From assembly GCA_022575985.1 (NCBI GenBank), contig JAKSXM010000238.1, positions 12,232,001 to 12,296,000 of the forward strand: DNA of 64,000 bases, in the 5' to 3' direction. The DNA comes from Anagrus nilaparvatae (Eukaryota; Arthropoda; Insecta; Hymenoptera; Mymaridae). This document shows, in pieces, positions 1 to 12,304 of the stretch. Numbering within the stretch: the first letter of the stretch is position 1; each line of letters begins with the position of its first letter. The translations under genes were made by a program, and so were the position numbers. The notes under the pieces were generated by a model, which saw only the letters and a list, made by a program, of their open reading frames with translations, was not told where the DNA came from and did not search any database.

Positions 1-120
1 GTTACGCCTTGATTTAACGGTTTCTGTAGATGGGGGCTCAGCTCTGCATATTACATTGAAACTGCGCTTGCGACTGCACCTTCCTTTTACGGCGGTTGTA
101 GAACTAGCGATTATATTTTC
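1..120 (-). CDS. Possible partial coding exon at the left edge (weak)
   Basis: On the minus strand a reading frame stays open from a possible AG acceptor at 122-121 to the window edge (starts ENIIAS, then GRCSRKRSF and RAEPPSTETV). The stretch is clearly richer in G+C than the DNA to its right, which is why it was noticed. The acceptor has a poor pyrimidine tract. The plus strand is also open in one frame until base 121. With phase-0 entry it does not join directly to the 9.7 kb exon, which ends in phase 1. It could be a further exon of the same minus-strand gene, an exon of another gene, or a conserved non-coding island. I do not recognise the peptide. Confidence 0.22.
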
Positions 121-129
121 CTAATTAAT

Positions 130-3100
130 AGATTTTTTCTATTCAGCGACCGGAAAACATGTATTCTTTGGTCCTTTGGCTGTTACCCGGAAAGAAAAGG
201 TGTAAACATTCTGTTCTTCTTCTTCTGTTCCAGTGAAGCGGAATAATTTAATAATATACCTTAGACAGACAAAAAAGAATTCTTTTAATCACAGATTTTA
301 ATTTCAGCCTGAGCTATTTCGACTGAAAGTTCAAAAATACTTGTATTCATACATTAGTATAAATTGAACTTTATCTGATGAAGTTATAATAAGAATGCCA
401 TTGGTCATTAAAATGAATTAACGGATTGTGAAATTTTGTCATTCATGTGCATTCGCATTGAAACAGATATACCTTTGATTTTCAACATATACTAAAAATA
501 CTCGAACGTTGTACTATTATGCAATTGTTGACAATTTTCTTTTTCAGAATTTATCTGTTTAGTTGAATTTCAGTAAATAATAATTATAACAAGCTTAAAA
601 CTGCTTTTGTTGCATCAAAAGTTTCTCGAGATATTGAAAATTCATGTTATATTAAATTATTTAGAACAAAGTTTGAACTGTATAGATGACGGAAAAGTGG
701 GTTGGGTTTTGCGGTTCAATTTGCTAGGGAATCCATATACATAGAGAAAATTTTGAAATACTATGGGAAACAATATATAGTTATTAAACATAATAGTAAA
801 AGAAATTAGTTTTTAATGGAATGTACAGTACCTACCAGTACTATATTTTAAATTTTAATCATAAAATTTGATTGTAGTATGTAAAATGGAATTTCTTTTC
901 TCTATCGGATAATAAATACTTTTAATGATTCTGTATTCAAAATTTAATTGTTATACATTAAAACTTCCGTTCAATCTGTTACAAGAAAACTTAATCCAAA
1001 TAGTAATTATAAATTGTATTCCTCTTAGATATATATTTGTTAAATTACCTTTAAAACTATGTAAATACAAGTTAAGGTATAACAATAAACAAAACAACAT
1101 AACAATCTAAAAGTTAAGAAATTGTAGCTTGTTTGTTAATACTAAAAAGGACGTAAACTACAAGATCCCTTTTAACGATATCTTTTCCAAAATGCTACCA
1201 AACACTCAATGTAAAATGCCCACACATTTTCACTTTATTTCTTGTATGTAGTAGTAGATCTTTCAATAATGATGTTAGCAGTAAGCTTAATGTTACAATA
1301 TGTTGCAACTTCCATATACACAGAAAGTGAGAAAGAGAGATGAAGATTGAAGAGAATAAAGGGAAGAAGAAAGATAGAAGATAGAATTGTTAGGATGGTG
1401 ATAACCTTTCATTGTTTATGACACACACGCTGCAATTTTGTATTCTATGAAAACGTGTTATCGCGACATCCGCTTTTACCCATTCTCTCTCTTCGATCAA
1501 GACTACAATATTATTAAATTTTATTTCGATATTCTTTTACACATCTTGTGCGTTCCCTTTTTTATAAAATATGCGTATTAAATTCATATATTTCACATTT
1601 TTTTTAGAATAATATGACGACAAATAAAACGAGTTTTTATCATATCCTACGCTTCCTTACCTAAAAAGAATTTTATTCTCAAAGTAGGCTATAAATATAT
1701 ATTACTTGTATAAAAATATATTTTAATTTTATTAAATAAATAAAGTAGCTAACTAATTATGCATGTTGGAAAATTTAATAATTTATTTTAAGATTGTAAA
1801 TTACACGATTAGAACGAATGTTAACAATTAATGAATATAAAAAATTTTCTTCAAAAAGCTGTTATTTTACATATTGCGTGTTCTTGACGCGTATAAATAT
1901 TTTTTTTTAATGCTAAACTAATATTTATTTTTATGTTTATTGATTATTTAAATAAATTAAAGAAGAAATTTTATTAAAAGTCATAAAATTTTAAGAGTTA
2001 TATTTCATGAGAAATTTTTATCAATGACGCATTTAAATTAATATTTGTCAAAATTACATTTTGATAAGATTATGTAAAAAATAAATTTTTGGATTAAATA
2101 AATTAAAATTCCATAAGAAAATAATAGCGATTTCTAAAAAATTGTCATTTATATCATAATTAAAAAAAATTTTTTTAGGTTAAGTATCTCATAAAATTAT
2201 GATGAATTTAGCAATACTTATACAATCGATAAATACTAATAATACACTTGACTGAATAAAACGTAGTGTTAATTAAGTCATACACATTAAAAAAATAAAA
2301 CAAAAGAATAATATTTTTCTAAAGTAAATAAAAAGAACAATAGAAAATTTTAATAAAGATAATTTATATGGTAAAGAAAGGGAGGGATGTTTTCAATCAA
2401 AGTGTATGGTATTATTAAATTGATAGATAGGTATAAATATCTTAACTAAAAGCTGTACACACACACACAAGAACAACAAGAAGACTGATATGATCATTAA
2501 ACTAGCTAATAATTACAAACCCTTCTAGGATCGTATCAGAATATAACACTCGAGAGATATTTTCTTAATTAAAAAATGATTAACAATGAAAATTAAGATG
2601 AAAATTATTTAATCATATCCTGTATGTACATACATTTATTGAAAAGGCTATCAAGTAACAGTTAAATATCGTATAACGTTTACTCTGTGAAAAAGATCAT
2701 TGACATTTGATAGTTCACTAGATAAGGTTACTAAATAAATTAATTTTTGAACAAAATTATTTAAATATTGGATTTTTTAAGATTTCATTCCCATTAAAAT
2801 ATTTTTTTAACCACATTTATTATGCTATGCATAATATTATACATGAGGATAAATAATATAGAAGAGAAAAACCGGAAAGCCACACGCGTGAACGTGAACT
2901 TTTGACGTGTAATCGACCGAAGAACAGAATATTATATACAGCCCTTTGATATTGAAATTATGTGGTGCTACATTTTTTCCTTTTTTTTCAAAATAATAAT
3001 CATAATAATGGTATATTTATAACTCTTCTCACGATATATATATATTTATTAAAAAATAACTTTTATACTTGATAAAAAGTTACTGAAGCATACTTTGCTG

Positions 3101-6100
3101 TACACGCGACTCTAAGGTAAAATGAAGCATCAGATAAAAGGTATAAGATCATTTTTTTTTAAACTGACTATTAACATTTTTGGAATTTTTCATTAAAATT
3201 ATGGTGATTTTGAAACAAAAGAAATAGATAATTTTTTAATATTTATAATTCATATTTTTATATTAATTTAGATATTTATATGTGATTGACATTTCAAGGA
3301 TTTTTTAATCATTTTTTTTTTTGCTAGATTGATTAATATGTTCTTGTTTATTTGATAATTAATTATTCATGTGTATATAAAAATTGTAATAAAAATGGAA
3401 ATATTTTTTATGTAAAAATTGTTGTTTTATTAATAAAAAAATTTTGTAATTTATATGTATTTCAAAATTAAAATGTACTTATTTGTATTAATTTATTCAT
3501 TTTTAAAATTATTTTATTTTTTTTTTTATTATATGTTTTTTATAAATAAAAAATATTAAATTTTATATAATTTAATAAGAATTTATTTGAATAAATTAAA
3601 GAAAATAAAATTAATTTTGAAATGCATCAAAGTTCTAATAAAATTTCTGATTATCATGGTTAACCAATCTTGGTTATGCAAACTAAAAAATTCTAAGAAT
3701 TCAGAATTGCAGTAATGGATGCAATTAATACTAAAACTGTCGAAATCAAAAAGGTTATATTTATTTACATGAGGGCTGAATACTAGAACTGAAGTTTGCA
3801 TGGATTATAACTTGTTCTTTGGCGGGGATGAACTCTCGCGTGGAAAATGCAAAACCCAGAAAATGTAAAAAATGTTAGATTTTTAGATATAAATTTAATT
3901 TAAAGAACATCTGGAAAATTTTTGCTCCACGAATACCATAAACAGATCATAAGAAACTGAATTTAGCTAAATTAATTAAAAATCAAAACAAATCGCAAAA
4001 CTTTCTTAATTTTTCAATTAGCACAAGGAGTTATCAAATTCACAAACATAACCGACAAATTATTGGGTATGCATGCTTTAAAATTTATAGATAAACAAGT
4101 TGCTGATAGTTATGTCAAAGTTCAATGCATTTTGGTTCAAGCTTCCTCGTTTTGAGGCAAGAAGGTGAATAATTTATTCTATATAAACTCTAATGATCTA
4201 ATGATAAAAGGAAGATATTAGTCAAAAGTTGATTTGGGTTTGCGAGAGGTCAAGAAACAGAAAATTCAATAACTTGTGTGCTAGAAAAAGCGTTTTAAAT
4301 TTAATTCATTTACTTTGAAATATCGTTAATTATTAATCTTATTTTAAATATTTAAATCCCATACTTAATAAATGATTTCTAATATTTCAAGTTTTTGACA
4401 AAAATTTCTCATCAATTTACCATATTTTAAAATAAATGTAAATTAAAAAAAAAAAAAGAAAAAGTTATTTGACTTTTAATATTATGACAAACTCAATAAA
4501 CATAAAATTAAAAATCTAAATTCCATACATAAAAGATAAAATAGAAATGGTCAATTAACCGAGATTTTTCAACAAAAATAAAAAAAATACATAACCTAAA
4601 ACGTCAATGACTTGTATATGGACTAGAATTAATGCGGAAACTAAAACATACACATTTAAGCAATATATGTTGTATGTGACACTGCACAGTGAAAGAATAT
4701 AACGTAATAATAAATATCTATACCTATATGAAAAAAGAAGGGGTAATAAAAAATATAAAAAAGAAAAAAAAGAAAGAAAGAAAGACTAGGTCATTGGCCG
4801 GACTATGGCCGACAATACAAGGCTGTTGTCGGCACATGGAATATATATGGAGAAAAAAAAAGTCTCGACGTTTTTTTTAAAAAAATAAAGATTCTCGTTT
4901 ATATTTTATGTTTCTTTACTATATATCTTTTGTTAGTTCGTGTTTATTTCAATGATATCAACATTTTCTTCTCCATTTTCTTAGATATTTTATAAATGCG
5001 TTTATATCACCTTTATATTTTTTTTTCTTATCCATTGTAAATGTTAAGTCAATTGAGCTGCTGTGTGTATCTTTAAAAAATTGTCATACAATGATAATGT
5101 GTATATTAGGCTGATACTTATTTGGAAAATTTCTTTACTTTTGGAGGTGTCAAAAGGGGTTCAGAACTGGCCAAAAAAATTAGATTCTGAAATTTTCAGC
5201 TCTGAAAATCAACGATAAGTAGTTGCAACAATTTTTATTATTTCTAAAGGAACAAAATTTATTTCATTGTTATAACCACTCATTTAAGGTATGAGCAGAA
5301 ATTTTGAGAAACTTACTTTTTGGTCAAGTAGCCAAAATAGTGCTTAAATTTTCAAAAAAACACATGGGAAACGAAAAGAAAATCAGTCTTAAATAACATT
5401 AAATATAAATTAATTGCCTCGTAATTAACAATCCAACATGATGTGAGAAAAAAGTGCATAATATAATTTCAATTTTACATAACAATGTAAAACTCACTTA
5501 CAATGTTTTCCTTTTTCTAAACTATTAAAAATTATAATTTAATAAATTTCTATGTAAGAAAATGAAAGTGAAGATAGGTTAAGTTTACACATTATTATTA
5601 TATAATAAAATATTTAATTAAATAAACGATTTCATGTGAAATTTAAATTTAAAAAATGGAGAATACTTATTTTTAAATAAAACAAAAAGAAGCTAAAATG
5701 TATTAAAGATGTTTTAGACTAATAGCATATTCAAGTATTTTCTAAAAGCCAATCCTGGTATTATATTCTGTGACTAGATTTTCTTTTTTTGACCTAAACT
5801 TTTTTTTTATCCTTCAACTCAGAATATATATGAGACATTTAAGAAAAAAAAAGCTAATATTGAGATTCAAGGAATTTTCCAATACTATTTTATATGCATT
5901 TATGTTTGTGAATTCTCTATTCTTTCTTACTATTTTATTATTCATTTTAACTTAAGTAGTTGTTGACTAGTCAATGTGTTAAAAGAGATTTTTTTTTTTC
6001 TTAAGTAAACTTTTTAAGACGTAATTACTTGAAGTTAGAATTTTTTTTCTTTTTTTAAGAATATTTAATAAGTTTGATGTTTATACGTCAAATACAAAAT

Positions 6101-9100
6101 TTTTTTATAAAACTTAATGGACCTTAATTTAATAGTGAATTTTCTTAAAAAACAAAAAACTTTCTAGAAGAAAAGTTTAACAAGATTTCTTCTTTAATTT
6201 TTTAAAAATTACCTTAAATAGCGCGAATCAATTAGCTAAGTATATAAAATTTTTGTTTGTGTTTGTGTTAAAGAAAAAAAAAAGTTTTTATGTACTAAAA
6301 AAAATGAGGTCGAGAAAATTAAGTTTGAAATTAACTGTCAATTAACTAGAAACATGACAAAATCTTTGACGATGATAAAAAAAGATATTTTGATAGTATA
6401 AATTAAAGTTTCTTTTGATGTAACATGTTAACTAAAATCCCCTCAAATAATAATTTTTATTTACAGAGAAAATTATTAGAAAAGATAGAAAGTTTTATTA
6501 GGTTAAAAATATTTTTTAATCAAAAAACATCAAAAAGATTTATAAACAGTTTGTTGAATTTATTAAAACATATGCTTATGGACGTTGAGAGAAGTAATTA
6601 GGTATTCATGATTCTCAAGGGTCTACTACTGAGTATATATGTATATGTAAATACACACACATAGATAAGTTTTAAAAAATAAATAAAAAGAAAAAAACTT
6701 TTCAAATTCCCAATGGAGTAGCATAAAGCAATAGTTTGAAAATAGTTAGAAACTTATAGAAAAAAGTCATATATAGTTTTTTGAAATAAAAAAATTTTCT
6801 AGATAAACGAAAAGAAGATCATGTTATACGAAGGACTCGTTGCTATACGAAGTGGAAATAAACTTTGAAAAAAAAAAAAATATTGAAATTGAAGAGGATG
6901 AAAAGTAAAAAAAATTTTTTTTTTGTTTACATCGTTCGTTAGCCAAACTGACGAATTAGTTACGAAAGCAATATTTTTTTGAGTTTATTCAAAAAGTTGA
7001 TAAATATTTAACTTACTCTTGAATATCCTCGAGTTATTACACACATAAAAATTCATGAATTTATATTTTTAACCAATTTAAATATCGATAAAAGTAGACC
7101 TGTTAGTTCATTAATTAATTAATACTGTGTATAAAAAAAGTAAGAGACAGAAAATACAATATGGAAAAAGTTTTTTTCATTTCGGTTGATTTTATCGTTA
7201 ATGATTATATACCTTTTTTATTTAATGGTTAAACTTTTTTATTTAAACTTAAAAGAAACTTTTGTATATAATTTAAGTCATTATAATATATTTTTTCTCT
7301 AACTTTTGTTTTAAATATTACATAATTAATTGTTGTTTTAAAAAGTACATTTATAAAACTGTAATACCATCAGTCGATAAATTAACCTAAAAAAACAATT
7401 TATAAAAGCATTAAATTTTCTCGTTTGTGTGTGTTTGTATCAAAGAACATTAAAGGTTTCTCGTTTAGGTGAGTTGAGTTTGGAACTAAATATGTAATGA
7501 ATAGGAGTAACTTTATCAAACAAATGAATAGAAATAAATGAAAACCTTTTTGTTAAAGACTGTTTTTTATTCGACATTGACCTTTAAATAAAAAAATGTT
7601 TTTGTTAGGTAAATTTTTGAATAGCGATAAAGTCTAATATGTATAAGAAATAGTAAAAGCGTGGAAAGTAATTTATACTTGTGACAGGATATCTCTCTTC
7701 AAAAAAAAGAAAAGTATATATTTTTATTTTAAAAAAAAAGTAAACTTGTACACTTTTCATTCTCTTTCTCGCTTATTTTTTGATAATATGAAATGACATC
7801 CATTTATCGTTGGGAAAGTTTTAGAGAGCCATAAGTTCTCTATTTTCTTCGTTTTTTTTTCTTTAACTGAACAAGAGGACATAAAAAAAAGAAGAAGAAT
7901 GACACTCAAGACTTGTCTTTCTTCTTTTGACTTTTTAAAAAGGCATAGAATAAGAAAGAAAAAGAAAAACGTTTTTCTTCAATTTATATTACAATACGTT
8001 CTGTATCTTTTAGGATACACACACACACACATATTTGGAAGATGTTTTATTGTAAAAAAAAATATAAATGACTTTTTGAGCGACGCACTTCTATACTCTA
8101 CTGACATATAGGAATATATTTTAGAAATGAATCGTGAATAGTCAAAGAAAAACGTATGTTTTTCCTTTAAAAAATAGGGGATGATTTTTTACTTTTTTTA
8201 CTAATAGTTTTTCTTGACGTATGTGAGGGTGAAAACTTTCCTTTTAATGTAATAATATTTACTTAAGGACCTTTTTTTCTGACTTCATTATTCGCACGTT
8301 TTTTAAAACTTTTTAGCAAATTATGATATTATTTTAATTAAAAATTTTTTTTAACTATTTAATTTAATAAAAATAAGTAATTTACAACTGAAATTATTAA
8401 AAAGTTTAAAAAATTTAAATAACTAAAAAAAAAACTTTCTTTTTTTGGTCTTTTACTGTATAAAGAGTTCAAAAAGTATTTTTTTTTTTTTTTTTTAACG
8501 AAGTATTTGATAACAGAAAAGTTTACATAGTAAAAAAAAAGTCCTTCTCTTCGTCTTCGACAAGATGAGAGTTAAAGATTTTTTTTTTAAGTTCGTCTTA
8601 TTACCGGAAAAAAAGAGGGTAGATCTTTAAAAAAAATAAGAAACTTTTTTTTTTACTACTTTTAATTGAGTTTCGGCAAAAATCTTTATTTTTTTTTTAA
8701 TTATGTCTCCTTCCTTTATGAGCTATCCGTGAGAAATTTCTTCCGTTTTAGCAATATTTTTTAATTTCATCTTTCGTAATTATTATTTTGAATTCTTCCT
8801 GTTTTCGTATAAACCATATTGCATTTTTTAAACTAAAAAAGTTAATTTTTGTTGTTTCATAAAAAAAATAAATTGACAAGTATTTTAATTACATTTTTTT
8901 TTGTACTTTAACAAGAAAATTGTTTGCTAAACAATTTTAGTTTGATAAGGGATAATTTAATAAAAAAAAAGTTTATATTTTATTGACGTTAATTTAATTT
9001 ACAAAACTTTTTTCTTTAACTTTCAAACACTCGAAACAAATTTTTATTCCGATAAATTTTTTTTTTTAGTCATTAACTGCTAATTTTAATTATAAAAATA

Positions 9101-9600
9101 ATCATAATCGGATAAAAGACAAGAAATAACAAAAAAAAAAAAGGATGTTGATTTCCTTTAAAATAAAAAATAATCGAAAAAGACCACACCGCCACAAACT
9201 TCCAGTTTATACGAATCTAATATCAAAGAACATACGCATTTTTTAATAGAAAGATTTTTATTTAAAAAAAATAATAACATATTATGATACAATTTACAAT
9301 AATCACATACAATTTTTTTTATATTCATTTCACCCTTTTTGATTTTTAATACACACAAAAAAAATTATAGGCTTCAAATTCTTTTTTTGGTTAGGTATAT
9401 ATCTAATAAACGTGTTATTTGTAGGTTATGTGAATTATAATAAGTATTTCATTTAATAAATGAAAAAAGGGGGTATAAGGAATCAAATAAAAGGCAAATA
9501 ATAATAATAAGAAAAGAAAATGACGAATAAAGAGAATATATGTAAGAAACAGCATATCAGACAAACAAAACTTTTTGCAAAAAAAATAAATAAGTGGGAG
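130..9600. other. Gene-poor AT-rich stretch
   Basis: I see no supported gene here. Poly-A/T runs, short AT repeats and chance ORFs of 60-75 codons dominate. Small islands of higher complexity occur near 2870-2930, 3640-4200 and 4785-4840. The stretch 3976-4158 (+) is open for 60 codons with protein-like composition (FTNITDKLLGMHALKFIDKQ) but has no upstream Met and no splice context. At 4808-4833 an 8-bp perfect inverted repeat GCCGACAA/TTGTCGGC flanks a 10-bp loop. An AC microsatellite lies at 8017-8030. If the long-intron gene model is right, this would be intron or downstream DNA of that gene. Confidence 0.6.
8017..8030. repeat. (AC)7 microsatellite
   Basis: Seven perfect AC dinucleotides are read directly. 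Similar short CA/GT runs occur elsewhere in the window. Confidence 0.9.
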
Positions 9601-9617
9601 TAATATTGCTATCTTAC

Positions 9618-9719
9618 AAAAAAAATTATTATATTCTTCATCCGGACTGTTTTTTCTCTCGGTCGCCTGCTGTGCAATCAGTGCATTTATACTGTATGTA
9701 TGGCCTTCAGGGTCCATAA
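9618..9719 (-). CDS. Internal coding exon of an unidentified minus-strand gene
   Basis: The minus strand reads TTGTTGTAG (acceptor), then TT-ATG-GAC-CCT, and ends before a strong donor GTAAGATAG at 9617. The exon is 102 nt, begins with the two bases that complete a phase-1 codon and ends in phase 1, so it is frame-neutral. The peptide (MDPEGHTYSINALIAQQATE followed by RKNSPDEE) is unlike the low-complexity chance ORFs around it. HTYSINALI resembles an eh1/octapeptide-type repression motif (as in YSIxxIL), which is suggestive only. Candidate upstream first exons at 36.2 and 40.5 kb end in the matching phase. Translation could also start at the Met inside this exon. I do not recognise the protein. 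Confidence 0.5.
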
Positions 9720-10036
9720 CTACAACAAGACTCCATTATCGTTATAAAAAAAATATTTTTTTTTTATTTATTATTATTGTTATTATTATTATCATCGTTG
9801 TCATTTATATTGTTATTTTTATTGAAGATTTAAAAATAAACAAAAATTTTTTTATCTTTTCTTTGTTAGAAGAATTTTAATTTATTACGAGTTTTAAAGT
9901 ATTTATTAGGGTTGGGTATTTTTTTATTTAATTATTTTAGGCCATGTAGAAATAATATTCGGGGCTTGTTATGATAATAAGTCGAGTAATAAATGTATGT
10001 GAGTATGGTAGCTGAATTGATGCACAAATAGTCAAA

Positions 10037-10074
10037 GCCAAAACATATTAACCCTCTGTAGAATATGTTTTGGC
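10037..10074. repeat. Perfect 13-bp inverted repeat (hairpin)
   Basis: GCCAAAACATATT at 10037-10049 and AATATGTTTTGGC at 10062-10074 are perfect reverse complements around a 12-bp spacer. A third partial copy of GCCAAAACATA occurs about 125 bp downstream (near 10175), on the left arm's strand. It lies about 270 bp before the promoter block of the first array gene. It could be the end of a small transposon or a cruciform-forming site. Function is unknown. Confidence 0.8.
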
Positions 10075-10340
10075 CGCGGATTCTGAAAAAAATATGGATT
10101 CGCAAAGTTGGCCTATTTTTGGAGAAAAAAAAACTGAATGTATGACACCCCGAAATAGTCTATATTTTTAGATTAAGCCAAAACATACTTGGTTTTCAAT
10201 TCCAGTATCTGAATTTTAGAGGGGTATGAAATGATCTATCATACCCAAAATGATAGAAATACTAAAAAAAATAACGTTAAAAATATAAGTTAATGCGTAT
10301 ATTATGATTTCTCCTGAAAACTTTATGATTTTTTATGAAA

Positions 10341-10492
10341 TATTTTTTGAGTTATTTACTTATCTATCTTTATTATCTAATTACGTTTATTCAATTTGTT
10401 AGAATCTCACGCTCATTGATAAAATTACTCCACATGAGTAATTGAAAACTTGTTAAACTCTTAGTTAGTAAGCAATCTTAATCAGTCATAGG
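10341..10492 (+). promoter_or_regulatory. Conserved upstream block of array gene 1
   Basis: This block recurs before array genes 1-4. It contains ACTTATCTATCTTTATTATC (clustered TTATC/GATA-type sites), then TCTCACGCTC, a TAATTGAAAACTTGTTAAAC stretch, TTAGTTAGTAAGCAATCTTA and ATCAGTCATAG. The ATG follows about 68 bp after the last motif. The TCAGT elements resemble the arthropod initiator (TCAKTY). Conservation in four copies at a constant distance from the ATG is the evidence for a promoter and transcription start. The GATA-factor reading is inference. Confidence 0.6.
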
Positions 10493-10558
10493 TCTATCAT
10501 CAGAGAAAAATATAATTTTTTTAATAATTTTAGCTTTTGACTGTCTCAAAATAAAAAC

Positions 10559-11420
10559 ATGATAGGAATTTTTTTAATTAAATTACTAATACTGTCTTGC
10601 ATCAATTTTGTAAGTACACAGAAGTAACAATTAATGTTTTTTTAAAAATTGTTATAAATTTAAAAAATATTTTTTATTTAGAGTTACGCAGGTAACGTGT
10701 TTTCAATTCCAAGTAATAATTTAAAGAATTATTTAAACAAAATAGAAAAATATTGTGAAACAGTGGATAATTTTAATGATGGAAGTAATTTATTTCATCT
10801 TTATTCGAATCGTTATAGTAAATATGCTAGTACTGAAAATATTAAAGAATTTTTAGATACAGTTCATAAAGAAATTGTTGAACCCGATGAACTAATAGTA
10901 AGATATTTAATTTATTTATTAAAATATTATTTAATTTATAATATTCTAATTTCATTTTTATTTTCAGACCAAGACGACAATGGTATGTAATAGATGTCAA
11001 AATGAAATGAATTCTTACTTTACTAGAATTCACAAAAATTTTTTAAATACAAGTTACCAAAAAAAAACCAAGTATTTCAATTATTTTCTCAAATTAAAAG
11101 AAGAATTTCAGGATGATAAAATGATAAGAGTCAAAGATAAAAAATCAAAAATTAATGTTAATGTTTGTGAAATAATAAAATCGAATAATAATTATAAATT
11201 AATAGATAAAACTGATATTAAAAGAATAGAAAATATGACAATTAGCAATAACAATGTATTAGTTAAATTAAATAAATTAATAAAATCTATTGAAAATTTA
11301 TATATGTCAACATTTAGAAATATGAAAAACTTTGTAGAATTGGATTACAAATTTTTATTAAAATGTCGATGTAAAACTGCTGATAAGAATCCAATATCTA
11401 TAAAAATATTAACGAACTAA
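10559..11420 (+). CDS. Secreted cysteine-pattern protein, array gene 1
   Basis: Three exons: 10559-10609, 10682-10897 and 10968-11420. Both introns (72 and 70 bp) are GT-AG and phase 0. The predicted product is 239 aa. Exon 1 encodes a 17-residue hydrophobic signal (MIGIFLIKLL...). Exon 2 starts SYAGNV and carries the family KYC motif. Exon 3 carries CNRC, a single Cys in NVCEI and a terminal KCRC. Exon borders were set by matching the other five copies, all with phase-0 introns. The chain is Lys/Asn-rich and mostly predicted helical, with no transmembrane segment after the signal. This copy is the most diverged of the first four in exon 3 (LNTSYQKKTKYF region). The family is unrecognised. 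A secreted effector, venom or gland product is possible but not shown. Confidence 0.8.
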
Positions 11421-12100
11421 ACTAATTGTCCGAAAAACATTAGTGAAAACGACAGTGATTAATATTAAAATTAATAATTGTAATAGAAGCAATTAAAATA
11501 AGATAAATATAAGATTTTATTTTTAATTAAATAAAGATGATTTTGACTTATTTCAAACTTTTTTTTAATTAAAATTTTAATCAAGTTTATGACTTATTTA
11601 TTTATATGCCTTAATTAGCGTTCGGTAATTTTGTAAATTTATCGTATAATTCAAAAAATAGGTAAAGATAAATATCAAAATACAAGGATTACAAATTTTG
11701 GTCATTTAAAAAATACTTCTTAAAATGATGTCCAAAAAAATATTTAAAATATTTTAAAGCGTTAAAAACTGGTAGTGGGGATTAGCGACGCCATATTGCT
11801 AAAACCGCTCCATAAATTGGATTTTTTTCGTTTTTTTAGCAATTTCCAGCAAAAATTTTAGCGATTTGGTTGGGAGGAGGGGACGAAATAGAGCCCATAA
11901 TTTAACTCTGTCTAAATTTCTGCCGTCAGTTACTAATTAAAAAATTGAATCTATTATTTCTTGGGTAAAAATTTCTTTAAACTAAAAATAAAAAAATGCG
12001 TATCAAATATTTTAAAGTCAGTTACAAAATCAACTAAATAGAATTTAAAACTTTTTTTCATGATAAAACCCAATTTATGATGTTTTTATGAAATATTCAT
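11421..12100. other. Array spacer 1-2
   Basis: The first about 220 bp hold AATAAA-type signals and a 3' stretch (TATGCCTTAATTAGCGTTCG) that recurs after genes 2-4, so it belongs to the duplication unit. From about 11,760 to 11,940 lies a G+C-richer segment (GGATTAGCGACGCC, GGGAGGAGGGGACG) not seen in the other spacers. It is probably a private insertion of unknown nature. Confidence 0.55.
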
Positions 12101-12246
12101 TGAGTTATTTACTTAACTATCTTTATTATCTAATAACGTTTATTTAACCTGGTGGAATCTCACGCTCAATGATAAAAATAACCCACACAAATAATTGAAG
12201 ACTTTTTAAACTTTCAGTTAGTAACCAAACTTAATCAGACATAGGA
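12101..12246 (+). promoter_or_regulatory. Conserved upstream block of array gene 2
   Basis: This is the same ordered block as before gene 1: TTATC-type sites, TCTCACGCTC, TAATTGAAGACTTTTTAAAC, TTTCAGTTAGTAA and ATCAGACATAG. It ends about 60 bp before the ATG. Confidence 0.6.
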
Positions 12247-12304
12247 GACTATCTTGAGGAATATCCTAAGTACAAAATATCAATAAAATATTAATCGTGA
12301 AAAC

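Noticed and set aside
4785..4840. G+C-richer patch with a small open frame on both strands (GLWPTIQGCC plus; CRQQPCIVGHSPAND minus)
   Set aside because: No convincing acceptor or donor on either strand. It is explained at least as well by a short hairpin-bearing element.
925..9358. Several 60-75-codon ORFs (for example at 925, 3583, 5770, 7899, 9158)
   Set aside because: They are Phe/Leu/Lys/Asn-rich with homopolymer-derived runs, have no relatives visible in the window, and are of the length expected by chance.
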